From a virus: a stretch of DNA of 20,314 nucleotides. Below, in pieces: positions 12,118 to 20,311 of this stretch (positions are counted from its first letter, which is position 1; each line of letters starts with the position of its first letter). Position numbers and translations under genes: made by a program. Under the pieces are notes generated by a model. That model did not search any database. It was not told the DNA's origin and worked only from the letters and a program-made list of their open reading frames with translations. Location of the stretch: positions 1 through 20,314 of IMG/VR virus record IMGVR_UViG_3300026513_000029; one strand, written 5' to 3'.

Positions 12118-13000
12118 TGTCTATCTTTTTTAGTTTGCTGATTGCCCAATTAACACCTGCTGAACCACCCCAAGCATCCCACATAATACCACCACATCCT
12201 TCTGAATAAGGTACGTCTTTATGTTGCTGATGTCTTTTAAATGATGCCATTCTTGCAATAGTATCTCTACTTAAAGGCTCTCTGTTGGCTAATTGACTTG
12301 CTCTTGTCCATCCAACACTTGTACCACAAGAACTTCCGTTCTCTTTCTTATACTTTAACGCTCTCTTAGCATTGTTAGTTGCACCTTGTGGATAATCACT
12401 ATAAGACTTTAATTCTACATCTTCGGTTAATAGTTTCTTTATCTCTTCTAATACACTACTCGCCTCAACCTCTTCAATATCTTCTACATTATCGCTAAAC
12501 ATACCTTCAATACTTAACCCTAAGTATTTACCTTGTTTAACACCTTCCCATACCTCATCATTATCTATCTTCATAGTAACTGCCCAAGCACCTTTTACTG
12601 CGTTCAATCCATATAAAGCAGTTTTGTCTTTCTCTGGGTCTTCTACTATCCAAGATTCTATAACAGACACACCTCCTGTAAATTCAGCGTGTTCTAATGT
12701 TGTATTATTGTTTTTAAGACGTTTTAAGTATAGTTCAGACGCTTTTCTTACAGTTTCGGTAGAGAACGTTATATTGTACTCATAGTCTCCCTTACGTCTG
12801 TATATTAGCTTATTTGGCACTAATGCTAAACCAACGATTATTCTCTTTTCTGAATCAACAGTTTTAAACTCTACTTTATGTTTACTTAAAGCTACAAAGT
12901 TCTCTTCGATAGCAGGGAACTCAACTAAAGATATAGCCTCAATTCCATCTTCCTCTTTTGATTCGTCTATAAATAATTCTATTGTATCTAATCCTTCCAT
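12107..13000 (-). CDS. XkdF-like prohead serine protease with a C-terminal conserved phage domain
   Basis: The 297-aa protein has two parts. Residues about 15-170 match the XkdF/Peptidase_S78_2 prohead protease pattern: IEAISLVEFPAIEENF, RIIVGLALVPNKLIYR, TLEHAEFTGGVSVIESWIVED (His104 and Ser112/Ser116 are candidate catalytic residues), GAWAVTMKI and YLGLSIEGMF. After an acidic linker, residues about 199-292 form a separate domain: YPQGATNNAKRALKYKKENG, GWTRASQLANREPLSRDTIARMASFKRH, and GCGGIMWDAWGGSAGVNWAISKLKKI. I recognise this domain as often fused to phage head proteases, with unknown function. The enzyme should process scaffold and head proteins during capsid maturation. It starts 51 bp after the tape measure gene, behind an A-rich leader with a 10-bp tandem repeat. 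Confidence 0.8.
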   Translation of the reverse strand: MEGLDTIELFIDESKEEDGIEAISLVEFPAIEENFVALSKHKVEFKTVDSEKRIIVGLALVPNKLIYRRKGDYEYNITFSTETVRKASELYLKRLKNNNTTLEHAEFTGGVSVIESWIVEDPEKDKTALYGLNAVKGAWAVTMKIDNDEVWEGVKQGKYLGLSIEGMFSDNVEDIEEVEASSVLEEIKKLLTEDVELKSYSDYPQGATNNAKRALKYKKENGSSCGTSVGWTRASQLANREPLSRDTIARMASFKRHQQHKDVPYSEGCGGIMWDAWGGSAGVNWAISKLKKIDNES

Positions 13001-13026
13001 ATTTAACTTATTTATATTATGTTAAC

Positions 13027-13053
13027 TTATTTTGTTTTATTTTGTTTTATTTT
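13027..13053. repeat. Short 10-bp-period tandem repeat in the protease leader
   Basis: TTTGTTTTAT occurs twice in tandem (13031-13040 and 13041-13050) with partial copies on both sides. On the minus strand this gives A-tracts spaced about one helical turn apart, directly ahead of the protease gene. It could assist translation or bend DNA, or be simple slippage. Confidence 0.6.
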
Positions 13054-14944
13054 AAGTACCTGCTTGACCTACAATCATACCATCTAACTGTTGTTGAGTA
13101 GTAACATCTCTTGATACTACGTATGCTTTTAATGGCTTACCAAATTGTGCTTGTATAGCGTTTATAAGTAAGTTGTCGTTAGACCTCCCCACTATGTTAA
13201 ACGAAGGTTCTGAACGTTCAGATGCTCCTGCTGCACCACCACTTGCTGCCCCTATATTCGTAGGAGTTTGTGCTGATTCTGGTTGAAATTTCTGTCTCGC
13301 AATAACTGCTACTTGAGCCATACCTGCACCAATAACGGCAGTCATAGCTGCAATCTTTGCAAAAGCACCTCCATATTCTTGCTTAGCAGCACTAATACCT
13401 GCCACGATTGTATCTGCAACTGCAATGGATATGTTAAACGCTTTTTGTGTGTCAAACGCTTTTTTCTTAATCTTGTTTTGTTTTTTTCTTAACTCTTCAT
13501 CGTTTATAGCTATTTGATTTTGTATTTTAGCTCTTTCGTCTTTAGATAGATTTTCATTTAATAATCTATCATTTAATTCTTTATTTAAAACATTAGTTTT
13601 GTTTTGCTCTATGGTTAATTGCCTATCAGTTTCCCCTTGAAGAAAGTCACTAACACCACTCATTAACTGCTTATATTTGTCTAAGTAAAAAGTTAAATCC
13701 TCGAGGTCTTCTGGGTCTGGATTGTCAATCTTAGGCTTTAGTATAATTTGACCTGTTATCTTGGCAGTATCACTTATTCCATCAAAATCTTCATCTGGAA
13801 CAACATCTTGAATACCTGCTATTTCGTTGTAATAAGACTCTACGAATTTACCTGCAAATTTCTCTCCAGAATCTTTACCTTTACCCTTAAATAACTCATC
13901 AAATAAATCTTCTTCATTTAATTGATTAATAATAGAGTCTATTGATTTCTTACCCTCTGTCTCTATTTTATTAAAGTTATCTATTAACTTAAATCCTTGT
14001 TTTTCGTTTACTCTTAAAAAATCTCTTTGTAATTTTCTTCTTGCAGTACCTTGTTTGCCTTCCAGTTTTGCCTCGAACTCTTTTTTTCTTATCTCTAAGT
14101 CTTTTAATTTTAATCCTTTTTCAGCTAAGTCAGCATCAAGGTCAGCTCTCGCTTTACCTATTTTTTCATATTCGGCTTCTAACAATGCTTGTAAAGCCTG
14201 TGCCTTAGCTAATCTTTCTATTGCATCTATCTTATCGTCTATACGTTCAACACTATCTTTTGTGAGCTGATTATTTTCATCTAATTTAAGGTTTAAGTCT
14301 TTATATTCTAAATTAGCTTTATTAACTGCCCTATTAGCTTCTTCTGTAGATATAGTGCCCTCTTCTAATGCTTGTTTTAGAATCTTTAGATTAGAACCAG
14401 ATTTAGCTACAGTTCCACCAAAATTTCCTAAATCTTCTTCTGCCTTTTTAGTTTTTTGACTAAAAAAATCAAATGCAGCTATTATTCCTTGAAAAGCTAT
14501 AAGTATACCAGCAGGTCCTATCAACCCCTTAAGTACCTTACCTATAGCTCCTAAAAAACCTACGGATTTACCTGTAGCAGCATCAGTAGCTTTAGACATA
14601 AAGAATAAGTTAGAAGCTAATTGTTGCAAGTTATTGGCAACACCTCGAATACCATAAGGCATATCAGAAAGAACCCTACCGAGTTCAAGAGTAGCTGAAG
14701 TACTTGCACCTGTAGCAGTCTTAAAGCCACCAACTGATTTCTCAAGCCTTTTGAATTGGTCTGTAGTTAATTTCACTTGACCATCCATTTTAAGTCTACT
14801 TGTAGTAAAATTACCTATAGAATTATTTAAATCCTTTATAGCTACACCAGACTTTAAGACCTGATTTTCAAAGTTTTTTAACGTAGCTGTTGAGCCACCT
14901 TTTTCAACTTGTATCTTTAAAATTATTTTATTATCGTCAGCCAT
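13052..14944 (-). CDS. Tape measure protein
   Basis: The 630-aa protein sets tail length. The N-terminal part (MADDNKIILKIQVEKGGSTATLKNFENQV...) leads to ATLELGRVLSDMPYGIRGVANNLQQLASN (about 84-112), a recurrent motif of tape measures in Bacteroidota phages. Hydrophobic segments lie at about 128-165 (GFLGAIGKVLKGLIGPAGILIAFQGIIAAF) and about 500-550, the latter being small-residue-rich. Long charged coiled-coil stretches fill the middle, including NKELNDRLLNENLSKDERAKIQNQIAINDEELRKKQNKIKKK. By the usual rule of about 0.15 nm per residue, the tail would be about 95 nm. The start codon overlaps the stop of the 48-aa gene (TAATG). The tail-tip genes unusually precede it. Confidence 0.85.
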   Translation of the reverse strand: MADDNKIILKIQVEKGGSTATLKNFENQVLKSGVAIKDLNNSIGNFTTSRLKMDGQVKLTTDQFKRLEKSVGGFKTATGASTSATLELGRVLSDMPYGIRGVANNLQQLASNLFFMSKATDAATGKSVGFLGAIGKVLKGLIGPAGILIAFQGIIAAFDFFSQKTKKAEEDLGNFGGTVAKSGSNLKILKQALEEGTISTEEANRAVNKANLEYKDLNLKLDENNQLTKDSVERIDDKIDAIERLAKAQALQALLEAEYEKIGKARADLDADLAEKGLKLKDLEIRKKEFEAKLEGKQGTARRKLQRDFLRVNEKQGFKLIDNFNKIETEGKKSIDSIINQLNEEDLFDELFKGKGKDSGEKFAGKFVESYYNEIAGIQDVVPDEDFDGISDTAKITGQIILKPKIDNPDPEDLEDLTFYLDKYKQLMSGVSDFLQGETDRQLTIEQNKTNVLNKELNDRLLNENLSKDERAKIQNQIAINDEELRKKQNKIKKKAFDTQKAFNISIAVADTIVAGISAAKQEYGGAFAKIAAMTAVIGAGMAQVAVIARQKFQPESAQTPTNIGAASGGAAGASERSEPSFNIVGRSNDNLLINAIQAQFGKPLKAYVVSRDVTTQQQLDGMIVGQAGT

Positions 14945-15090
14945 TATCTTGTTAGTTTTTTTCTTTTTATACTTGTTTTTAACTCTCTAAAACTTGAAGG
15001 CATTTCATATAGTCCTTTAGCTATATTGACATCCTTGTCTTCAATTAACCACTCGTTATTCCTTAGTAATTCTAATGTTTGTCTTATCAT
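14944..15090 (-). CDS. 48-aa small protein between tail-tip and tape measure genes
   Basis: The ORF runs from an ATG at 15090 to a TAA at 14944 and encodes 48 residues beginning MIRQTLELLRNNEWLIEDKD. The N-terminal half is an amphipathic helix, and the middle contains GLYEMPSSFRELK. The C-terminus is strongly basic (TSIKRKKLTR). It starts in an ATGA overlap with the stop of the 801-aa gene and ends in a TAATG overlap with the tape measure. This exact packing, with no spare base on either side, is good evidence for a real gene. A tape measure chaperone or tail-tip assembly factor would fit the position. No family is recognised. Confidence 0.75.
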   Translation of the reverse strand: MIRQTLELLRNNEWLIEDKDVNIAKGLYEMPSSFRELKTSIKRKKLTR

Positions 15091-17492
15091 CCTTGAGTTG
15101 TTTCTACATCTATTACATTTGAGATGTTTGATTCATTTCCTGACGCATCAAATGCTGATAACGCTATTCTGTATACTGTAAGTCCGTTTAAACCTGTTAT
15201 CTGATAACTTGTTACATTACCTATAGTTATTATTTGCTCTCCTTGATTTAACTCTATATTATAACCTACAACACCAATATTATCTGTTGATTCAGTCCAT
15301 TGTATGGTTATTGTTGTTTCTGTTTTAGCTATATCTGTTAAATTACTCGGAGCGGTTGGTGCTTCGTAATCAATAGGTATATTAACATAATCATTAATTA
15401 ATTCTATATCTGATTTACCTGTATAGAAATCTGTCTCTATAGAGTTAATTTTATAACTTTTACCTAAATAAACAAATCTATCTGCTAATGTGTATTTATA
15501 CAATATTCTTAACGGTAAATAAGCACTTATCTTCTTTAATCTATTAGACTCATCAAAAACATTTGAAATATAATTTCTGTGGTAACTGTTAAACAAACTT
15601 TCCCTTGTAGTAACTAAATCCCATTCATCTTTTTCTGCACTAAAGTTTATAGATTGTCTATCCTCTACTTGAGTAGCTTTAAAATCTGAATTAGATGGCA
15701 CATAATAAGATGTGATAGGTACGTGGTCTATAGCTACATTATCTTCTTCATTTACAGTACCAACTTGATTGACAAAAGATATAGGTTTTCCTTGAGGAAG
15801 AACTTCTCGATTCATATAAAAAATCAAAGGATTTCCAATGTAACTATCTTGATTATCATCAACACAAAACCCCCATTGCACATATGTTAATTCACTTGTA
15901 TTTAAGTCTATTAATCTCTCAAACTTCATATGCTCAAAAGGTATTTCACTTTTAAATATACCTTCAGACAAAATAAGACCATCAGAACCCTTATACTCTT
16001 CTGTACCCCATTCTTCGTTAAACAACTGTTCGTGTTGCTTTGCTAAGAAAGTGCCTAATCCTTTATAAGTATAAACCACCTCTCTAAAAGGTAATGCTGA
16101 ATTAACTTGTGATGAATTAACATCCACATACTTTGTTATGTCGTAAGGCGAGTCTGCTGATGGATTATCATAAAAGTCATCTAATGTTTTTACAACCATT
16201 TCGCTCCCTTGAACATACGCAACCAAGTTAAACATCTTAAATAATGAAGTTAAGAAATCTAACACCTTCATTTTAGGTATTTGTTGTGTAATATTAAAAT
16301 TAATATCAGTTGTTATGTTAATGGTAGAACTCGTATATGTTTCCCATATAAAATCATTTTCGCTATCATAATAAGTATAACTCCAATCGGCTTTTTGAAA
16401 TGTGATTGATTGAGCAGAACTTATTTGAATAGTATATGATGAATTATTAGATACAGGTATGCTTACATTAGTCATACTGCCAGTTAATTCTGAAGCAGAA
16501 TACACAGAAACACCATCTCTAAATACAGTAACAGAATAATCTACATTTGTAGTTGTAGTGATAAGACTTAATTTTAGTACTTGATTATTGAAGTAATATC
16601 CATCAGATAAAGTAAGCACACTATCCTCCATAGAACTACCGTTGTAAAGACTGTAATCACTAAAATCATTAACAGTATAAATAGATGTTTCTAACTGCTC
16701 TCCACTTGTTATTTTTCCTTTAGACCTATGTAACCACATATACAAATTATCAAAAGAAGAATCTCCTCCTTTGAAAAAGTCATCACTAAAGTTTAATCCG
16801 TATTTCTCCTCTATAGCTTTTATTATAATACTTAATTTTATAGAATATTTTAGTTCGTTGTATTTAACTCCTTGATGTTTAGAGTTTCCAGTACCTTCAT
16901 AAGATAAGTTATCACTATTATTAGCGTGTGTTCCACTTTCATAATAAAGCCTTTGAGTATGTGTGATTAAAGGAACTTGTATAGGAGCTACATAGTCAAC
17001 ACTATCAACAGATTTAGTTATAGATGTTGTTAAATATTCCTTTATGTCTTCTTGAGTTGTTTTTAGATTACTGCCATTTGGTTTTTTACTAAATTTATCT
17101 AACCAAGATAAAGAAGATAATAAATCATCTCCTAAAAGGTTTTTTAACGATATGGTGTTACCGAAAAATGTTATTCTGTATGTATGTGCAGTATTGTTCT
17201 TTAAATCAACTCCTTCAAGTTTAATATATCCATTCTTGAAAGGTATAGAGTTAAGTTCTATACTTGCAGGTACTCTTATCCTTGCATCAAAACCATTCTG
17301 AATATCATTGTTATAAAAGTGTTTAAATATTTTGTTATTGGTTTTACTCGCTGGTAAACTAAATGTTTGAGAATATTCTGTAAACACTTTACTAATATCT
17401 CTAACGTCTTTTATAGTGTCAGTAATAGTAACACCAACATCATCAAACATATCAACTCTTTGACCATCTATGTATAACTGAGTTATCTGCAT
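15087..17492 (-). CDS. Tail-tip / tail-associated structural protein with C-terminal FN3 domain
   Basis: The 801-aa protein starts with MQITQLYIDGQRVDMFDDVGVTITDTIKDVRDISKVFTEYSQTFSLPASKTNNKIF, a stretch I associate with large tail proteins of Bacteroidota siphophages. Its N-terminus would therefore act as a tail hub or Tal-like platform. The middle has beta-rich regions and the segment VLDFLTSLFKMFNLVAYVQ (about 410). A fibronectin type III domain occupies about 711-801 (APTAPSNLTDI...TIQWTESTDNIGVVGYNIELN...TSYQITGLNGLTVYRIALSAFDASGN), a common carbohydrate-contact module on virions. The stop overlaps the 48-aa gene (ATGA), and the start directly follows the stop of the 340-aa gene. It may act with that protein in the tail tip or baseplate. 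The FN3 call is firm; the rest is inferred. Confidence 0.72.
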   Translation of the reverse strand: MQITQLYIDGQRVDMFDDVGVTITDTIKDVRDISKVFTEYSQTFSLPASKTNNKIFKHFYNNDIQNGFDARIRVPASIELNSIPFKNGYIKLEGVDLKNNTAHTYRITFFGNTISLKNLLGDDLLSSLSWLDKFSKKPNGSNLKTTQEDIKEYLTTSITKSVDSVDYVAPIQVPLITHTQRLYYESGTHANNSDNLSYEGTGNSKHQGVKYNELKYSIKLSIIIKAIEEKYGLNFSDDFFKGGDSSFDNLYMWLHRSKGKITSGEQLETSIYTVNDFSDYSLYNGSSMEDSVLTLSDGYYFNNQVLKLSLITTTTNVDYSVTVFRDGVSVYSASELTGSMTNVSIPVSNNSSYTIQISSAQSITFQKADWSYTYYDSENDFIWETYTSSTINITTDINFNITQQIPKMKVLDFLTSLFKMFNLVAYVQGSEMVVKTLDDFYDNPSADSPYDITKYVDVNSSQVNSALPFREVVYTYKGLGTFLAKQHEQLFNEEWGTEEYKGSDGLILSEGIFKSEIPFEHMKFERLIDLNTSELTYVQWGFCVDDNQDSYIGNPLIFYMNREVLPQGKPISFVNQVGTVNEEDNVAIDHVPITSYYVPSNSDFKATQVEDRQSINFSAEKDEWDLVTTRESLFNSYHRNYISNVFDESNRLKKISAYLPLRILYKYTLADRFVYLGKSYKINSIETDFYTGKSDIELINDYVNIPIDYEAPTAPSNLTDIAKTETTITIQWTESTDNIGVVGYNIELNQGEQIITIGNVTSYQITGLNGLTVYRIALSAFDASGNESNISNVIDVETTQG

Positions 17493-18515
17493 CTATCTTA
17501 TATTATTTATAGTATCGAATGATTTATCAAATTCTATTGTGTATTCTACTAATTTATTATTTAAAGAAGTCTTGTAAGTAATATCACTTGTCTTGACGTT
17601 AATTGGTAGCACTTGTTCTACACTATCAATTACATTGGTAACCCATACCTTTTCAGATAGCATCATTTGTTTAAACACTTCGTTGTATTCCTCACTTAAA
17701 AAACCACTACTTAATGTAACAGATTCTCTACCCATAACGTTAAAATCCCTGTAAACGTGATTGCTTGAACTATATGTATAATTAGAACTTAATATATTTG
17801 ACTTATAAGATTCTTTAGTTACATTCATTTTTTCTACTGCTTTTTTAAAGAATATCATATCTTGTAAAGCACCAAACTTATTTACAAATGTTACCTTTTT
17901 AGGTTCGTATTTACATTCTTCTAAAATCTCTATGTTTATCGTTTTAACACCACTACTATCTGTAACAGTTATCTTGTCATTATTGAGAATAGAAATATAT
18001 TCTATCTGTTCATCACTTTCGTTTGAAGATAAGTAAGTTACTGTGTTTGATAATTGACCATTTACATAATAACGAACTGTTGGACTTGTAGCAGTATAAA
18101 TAGGAATCTTAAAAGTATTGTCTTTTAAAACAGATAAGTTTCTATTTGTAATCATTATAGGATTTGATACATTGGCACTTTCTTCGAAATAGTTGTAACC
18201 ATCAAAAGCAACAAAACTTTCTCCATCATCTGCCACCTCTTCACCATCAGAATCATAAGCAAGTAAAGTAGTTGAAACCCAAACTGCTTGACCATTATAA
18301 TTTCCATCAAATGTTGTGTCTAAATAATCTCTTATTAATTCTGATATTTCAAAATATACTGTACCTGTACCAGATTTACGAATATTGTAAGTTTCTGTTG
18401 ATGGAAAATCAGCACTTCTATTTCCAGTCCAAATAAATAGTTTTAGTACTGCATAAGATAATTCAATCTCATCAATATATACATACTTCGGACTTCTTAC
18501 ATTTATTATTGCCAT
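17493..18515 (-). CDS. Tail structural protein, possible distal tail component
   Basis: The 340-aa, largely beta protein opens with MAIINVRSPKYVYIDEIELSYAVLKLFIWTGN. It contains KKVTFVNKFGALQDMIFFKKAVEKMNV (about 207-233) and a C-terminal region with SGFLSEEYNEVFKQMMLSEKVWV and NKLVEYTIEFDKSFDTINNIR. I recognise these blocks from proteins that always sit beside the large tail-tip protein in Bacteroidota phages, but no experimental function is known to me. It lacks signal or membrane segments. Its ATG overlaps the TAA of the gp10-like gene by one base. A distal tail (Dit-like) adaptor linking tube to tip is a reasonable hypothesis. Confidence 0.62.
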   Translation of the reverse strand: MAIINVRSPKYVYIDEIELSYAVLKLFIWTGNRSADFPSTETYNIRKSGTGTVYFEISELIRDYLDTTFDGNYNGQAVWVSTTLLAYDSDGEEVADDGESFVAFDGYNYFEESANVSNPIMITNRNLSVLKDNTFKIPIYTATSPTVRYYVNGQLSNTVTYLSSNESDEQIEYISILNNDKITVTDSSGVKTINIEILEECKYEPKKVTFVNKFGALQDMIFFKKAVEKMNVTKESYKSNILSSNYTYSSSNHVYRDFNVMGRESVTLSSGFLSEEYNEVFKQMMLSEKVWVTNVIDSVEQVLPINVKTSDITYKTSLNNKLVEYTIEFDKSFDTINNIR

Positions 18516-19087
18516 TAGTTAATTGATTTTAATTTATCAAGGCTTAACAGTATATCCTTTCTGTAACCTTCTTTTAATATTGTTTTTATTTGTTCTTTTG
18601 TTTGTTCTTGTACTGTTTTAATAAATCCACTACCTTTATATTTAAATCTCTTAGATATACCTCCATCAGGGTTTTTAGCATCTTTACCTGCTGGTGAATT
18701 ACCGGATATACTTGCTGCCAAAACAAAACCTAAAGACTTCCAACTGCTTTCATAAACCTTTCTGAACTTACCTGTAGGCTCGTATTTTCCATTAACTCCC
18801 TTTTGGTATTGCCTAAACATAGGTCTCATACCTTTAGTCTTTGCCCATCGAATTAAGTTATCGGACATCTTTTCACTATACTTGCCCTTATTTGTTATAC
18901 CTTTAGATAAAGCATTTGCATACTGTTCTCCGAATATGTATAACTCATTATCCTCAACCCTATACCTAAAAGACCTATCTAATTTACCAGAAGCCTTGAA
19001 CTTATCATTCTTAGCTTCTTGCTTTAGATTCTTTCTAATTAGCTTACCAACCTCTCTCAAGGCTAATTTTAGGTTCTCTCCTTCCAT
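18515..19087 (-). CDS. HK97 gp10-like neck / tail completion protein
   Basis: The 190-aa basic protein has an N-terminal helix (LKLALREVGKLIRKNLKQEAK). A gp10-like core follows: KASGKLDRSFRYRVEDNELYIFGEQYANALSKG (about 31-63), where other members have TGxLxxS followed by paired strands and YAxxxExG. The C-terminal part contains GFIKTVQEQTKEQIKTILKEGYRKDI, a helix common at the end of this family. Such proteins cap the head-proximal end of the tail or the neck. Its ATG overlaps the stop of the 152-aa gene by one base (TAATG), and its own stop overlaps the 340-aa gene in the same way. The family call rests on the SGKL...S pattern and context. Confidence 0.7.
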   Translation of the reverse strand: MEGENLKLALREVGKLIRKNLKQEAKNDKFKASGKLDRSFRYRVEDNELYIFGEQYANALSKGITNKGKYSEKMSDNLIRWAKTKGMRPMFRQYQKGVNGKYEPTGKFRKVYESSWKSLGFVLAASISGNSPAGKDAKNPDGGISKRFKYKGSGFIKTVQEQTKEQIKTILKEGYRKDILLSLDKLKSIN

Positions 19088-19545
19088 TAACAGATGCTTA
19101 TGCCATTAGGAATCTCTATTGATATATTTACTGCCCAACCTGCTAATTCGTTGCTAAAACGTTCTTTAAACGGTTGTGCAACAGGTTGTGTTGTTACTTG
19201 ATAGTTCATCTCAAACAAATCACCTCTCATCAACTTCATTATTAAAGAGTTTATAACTTCAAACTGAGTATTCATAACGTCTTGTAAGTTATCATTACCA
19301 TAAAACAGTTCGTAATCAGATTTCTTAGTATTGTAGTCAACTATGTCTGCACAAAGTAACTTAATGTCAAAAACAACTGTTCTTTCCTTGTAATTAGCAC
19401 TATCTATCAACATATGTGATAATGGAAACATAGTTGTCTTGTCTAAGTCAACATCAGTTATGTCTCCGTAAGTAACGGTATTTACTGATGGGTTAGTTAA
19501 TAACTCGTCTTTTATGACGTCTAATATGTCGTAAACGTGTGTCAT
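19087..19545 (-). CDS. Tail terminator / completion protein candidate
   Basis: The 152-aa protein begins MTHVYDILDVIKDELLTNPSVNTVTYGDI. It continues with a beta strand pair around MFPLSHMLIDSA and VVFDIKLLCADIVDY. A helix follows (NLQDVMNTQFEVINSLIMKLMRG) and it ends in ELAGWAVNISIEIPNG. This helix-strand layout, with a conserved terminal A-G-W-x-V-x-x-x-I-E-I strand, is typical of tail terminator proteins of Bacteroidota phages, which stop tube growth and join tail to head. The start ATG overlaps the TGA of the -1 frameshift product of the upstream gene (ATGA). This couples it to the frameshifted reading rather than to the zero-frame product, which stops 65 bp earlier. Confidence 0.6.
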   Translation of the reverse strand: MTHVYDILDVIKDELLTNPSVNTVTYGDITDVDLDKTTMFPLSHMLIDSANYKERTVVFDIKLLCADIVDYNTKKSDYELFYGNDNLQDVMNTQFEVINSLIMKLMRGDLFEMNYQVTTQPVAQPFKERFSNELAGWAVNISIEIPNGISIC

Positions 19546-20311
19546 CTCATTTTTTGTTTTAACATTCTACTTTCTAATTCTGATTTTTCTTTTACAAACT
19601 CTAAATACATTAAACATTGGTGTAAAGGGAGTTCTGTAACCTCTCCGATTCTTCTAACATCTTCTCTAGCGAGAGTAAATATTGCTTGATAGTCTCCCCA
19701 TTTTTTACCGAATGCTCGTCCTGAAGACCCTCCTGTTTCTTCTGCAACTCTTTGAGTGTATAAGCCATCGTATAATTCCCTAATTTTGTCGCTAAACGAT
19801 AAAAAAAAACCCTTGCACCAAGTGCAGCGTCTAATGGAGCATCTCTCATTACATCAGCCATATACTCTGTACCCTTGTAATCGTGTATAAGGTACTTATC
19901 TTTACTCTTGAACTTAATTGGTCTGTAAAGAACTGCCATTGCTTTATGGTAGTTATCATTATCAAACATATATTTCTCTAAGTCTATAAACTCACCATAA
20001 CTCATTTTATCAAAGTTAGGTATCAAACCAAACTCAACAACAACATCATCAGTTCCTATTAGACTAAACTTATGTACAAGTTCTGGTTTCTCATTCAGTA
20101 CAGATGATAAGTGAGCTAAAGTATCGTCAAACACATTTAAACCTATCTTATCAACTTCTGATAACTTTATGTTACAGAATATCTCTAACACCTTTTTGTT
20201 TAGAAACTCAGTAGCATTCTCATCATCCTTATTCTTGTCGTAGACATTAATATACTTTTGCCATTGACTCAACTTAATCCCTCTTAAATTTGCAGGTATA
20301 GTAAACTCCAT
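19542..20311 (-). CDS. Tail assembly chaperone-like fusion, expressed by -1 frameshift (256 aa)
   Basis: Reading starts at the ATG at 20311, proceeds in the zero frame through residue 170 (...GARVFF), slips back one base at the T9 run and continues 86 residues to a TGA at 19542. The added part contains FGKKWGDYQAIFTLARED, ELPLHQCLMYLEFVKEK and a basic end MLKQKMR. I recognise this W-x-x-Y...LA...D...LPL..CL..LEF pattern from Bacteroidota phages. The -1 frame has no ATG, GTG or TTG start until residue 65 of the extension, so it depends on the upstream start. Its third codon positions are about 23 percent G/C (20 of 86, hand count), like an AT-rich genome. Such fusions are typical of gpG/gpGT tail chaperones. 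A sequencing error in the T run is the main alternative. Confidence 0.65.
19610..20311 (-). CDS. Zero-frame tail assembly chaperone-like product (233 aa)
   Basis: This is the product without slippage. Residues 1-170 include EFTIPANLRGIKLSQWQKYINVYDKN, FSLIGTDDVVVEFGLIPNFDKMSYGEFIDLEKYM and NDNYHKAMAVLYRPI, a pattern I associate with tail chaperone-like genes in Bacteroidota phages. Residues 171-233 are a charged helical tail (ELQKKQEGLQDEH..., LEKMLEESERLQNSLYTNV). In this tail about half of the third positions are G/C (32 of 63, hand count), unlike the rest of the gene block. It may therefore be a by-product of selection on the overlapping -1 frame. It is the first complete gene at the right edge and lies four genes ahead of the tape measure's small upstream neighbour. 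A role in loading tail subunits onto the tape measure is inferred. Confidence 0.7.
   Translation of the reverse strand: MEFTIPANLRGIKLSQWQKYINVYDKNKDDENATEFLNKKVLEIFCNIKLSEVDKIGLNVFDDTLAHLSSVLNEKPELVHKFSLIGTDDVVVEFGLIPNFDKMSYGEFIDLEKYMFDNDNYHKAMAVLYRPIKFKSKDKYLIHDYKGTEYMADVMRDAPLDAALGARVFFYRLATKLGNYTMAYTLKELQKKQEGLQDEHSVKNGETIKQYLLSLEKMLEESERLQNSLYTNV
19801..19809 (-). promoter_or_regulatory. Frameshift slippery site (GGG-T9) in the tail chaperone-like gene
   Basis: On the minus strand the sequence is AGG GTT TTT TTT TAT. The heptamer T-TTT-TTT in the zero frame allows both tRNAs to re-pair after a one-base backward slip. The -1 frame then stays open for 86 codons. Immediately downstream, ATCGT (19800-19796) and ACGAT (19771-19767) could pair and form a modest stimulatory stem. 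Confidence 0.6.

Noticed and set aside
19087-20311. Simple sequencing error in the T9 run as the sole explanation for the two open frames
   Set aside because: Not excluded, but the slippery heptamer, the gene position and the ATGA junction together fit a programmed frameshift better. Kept as the main alternative.
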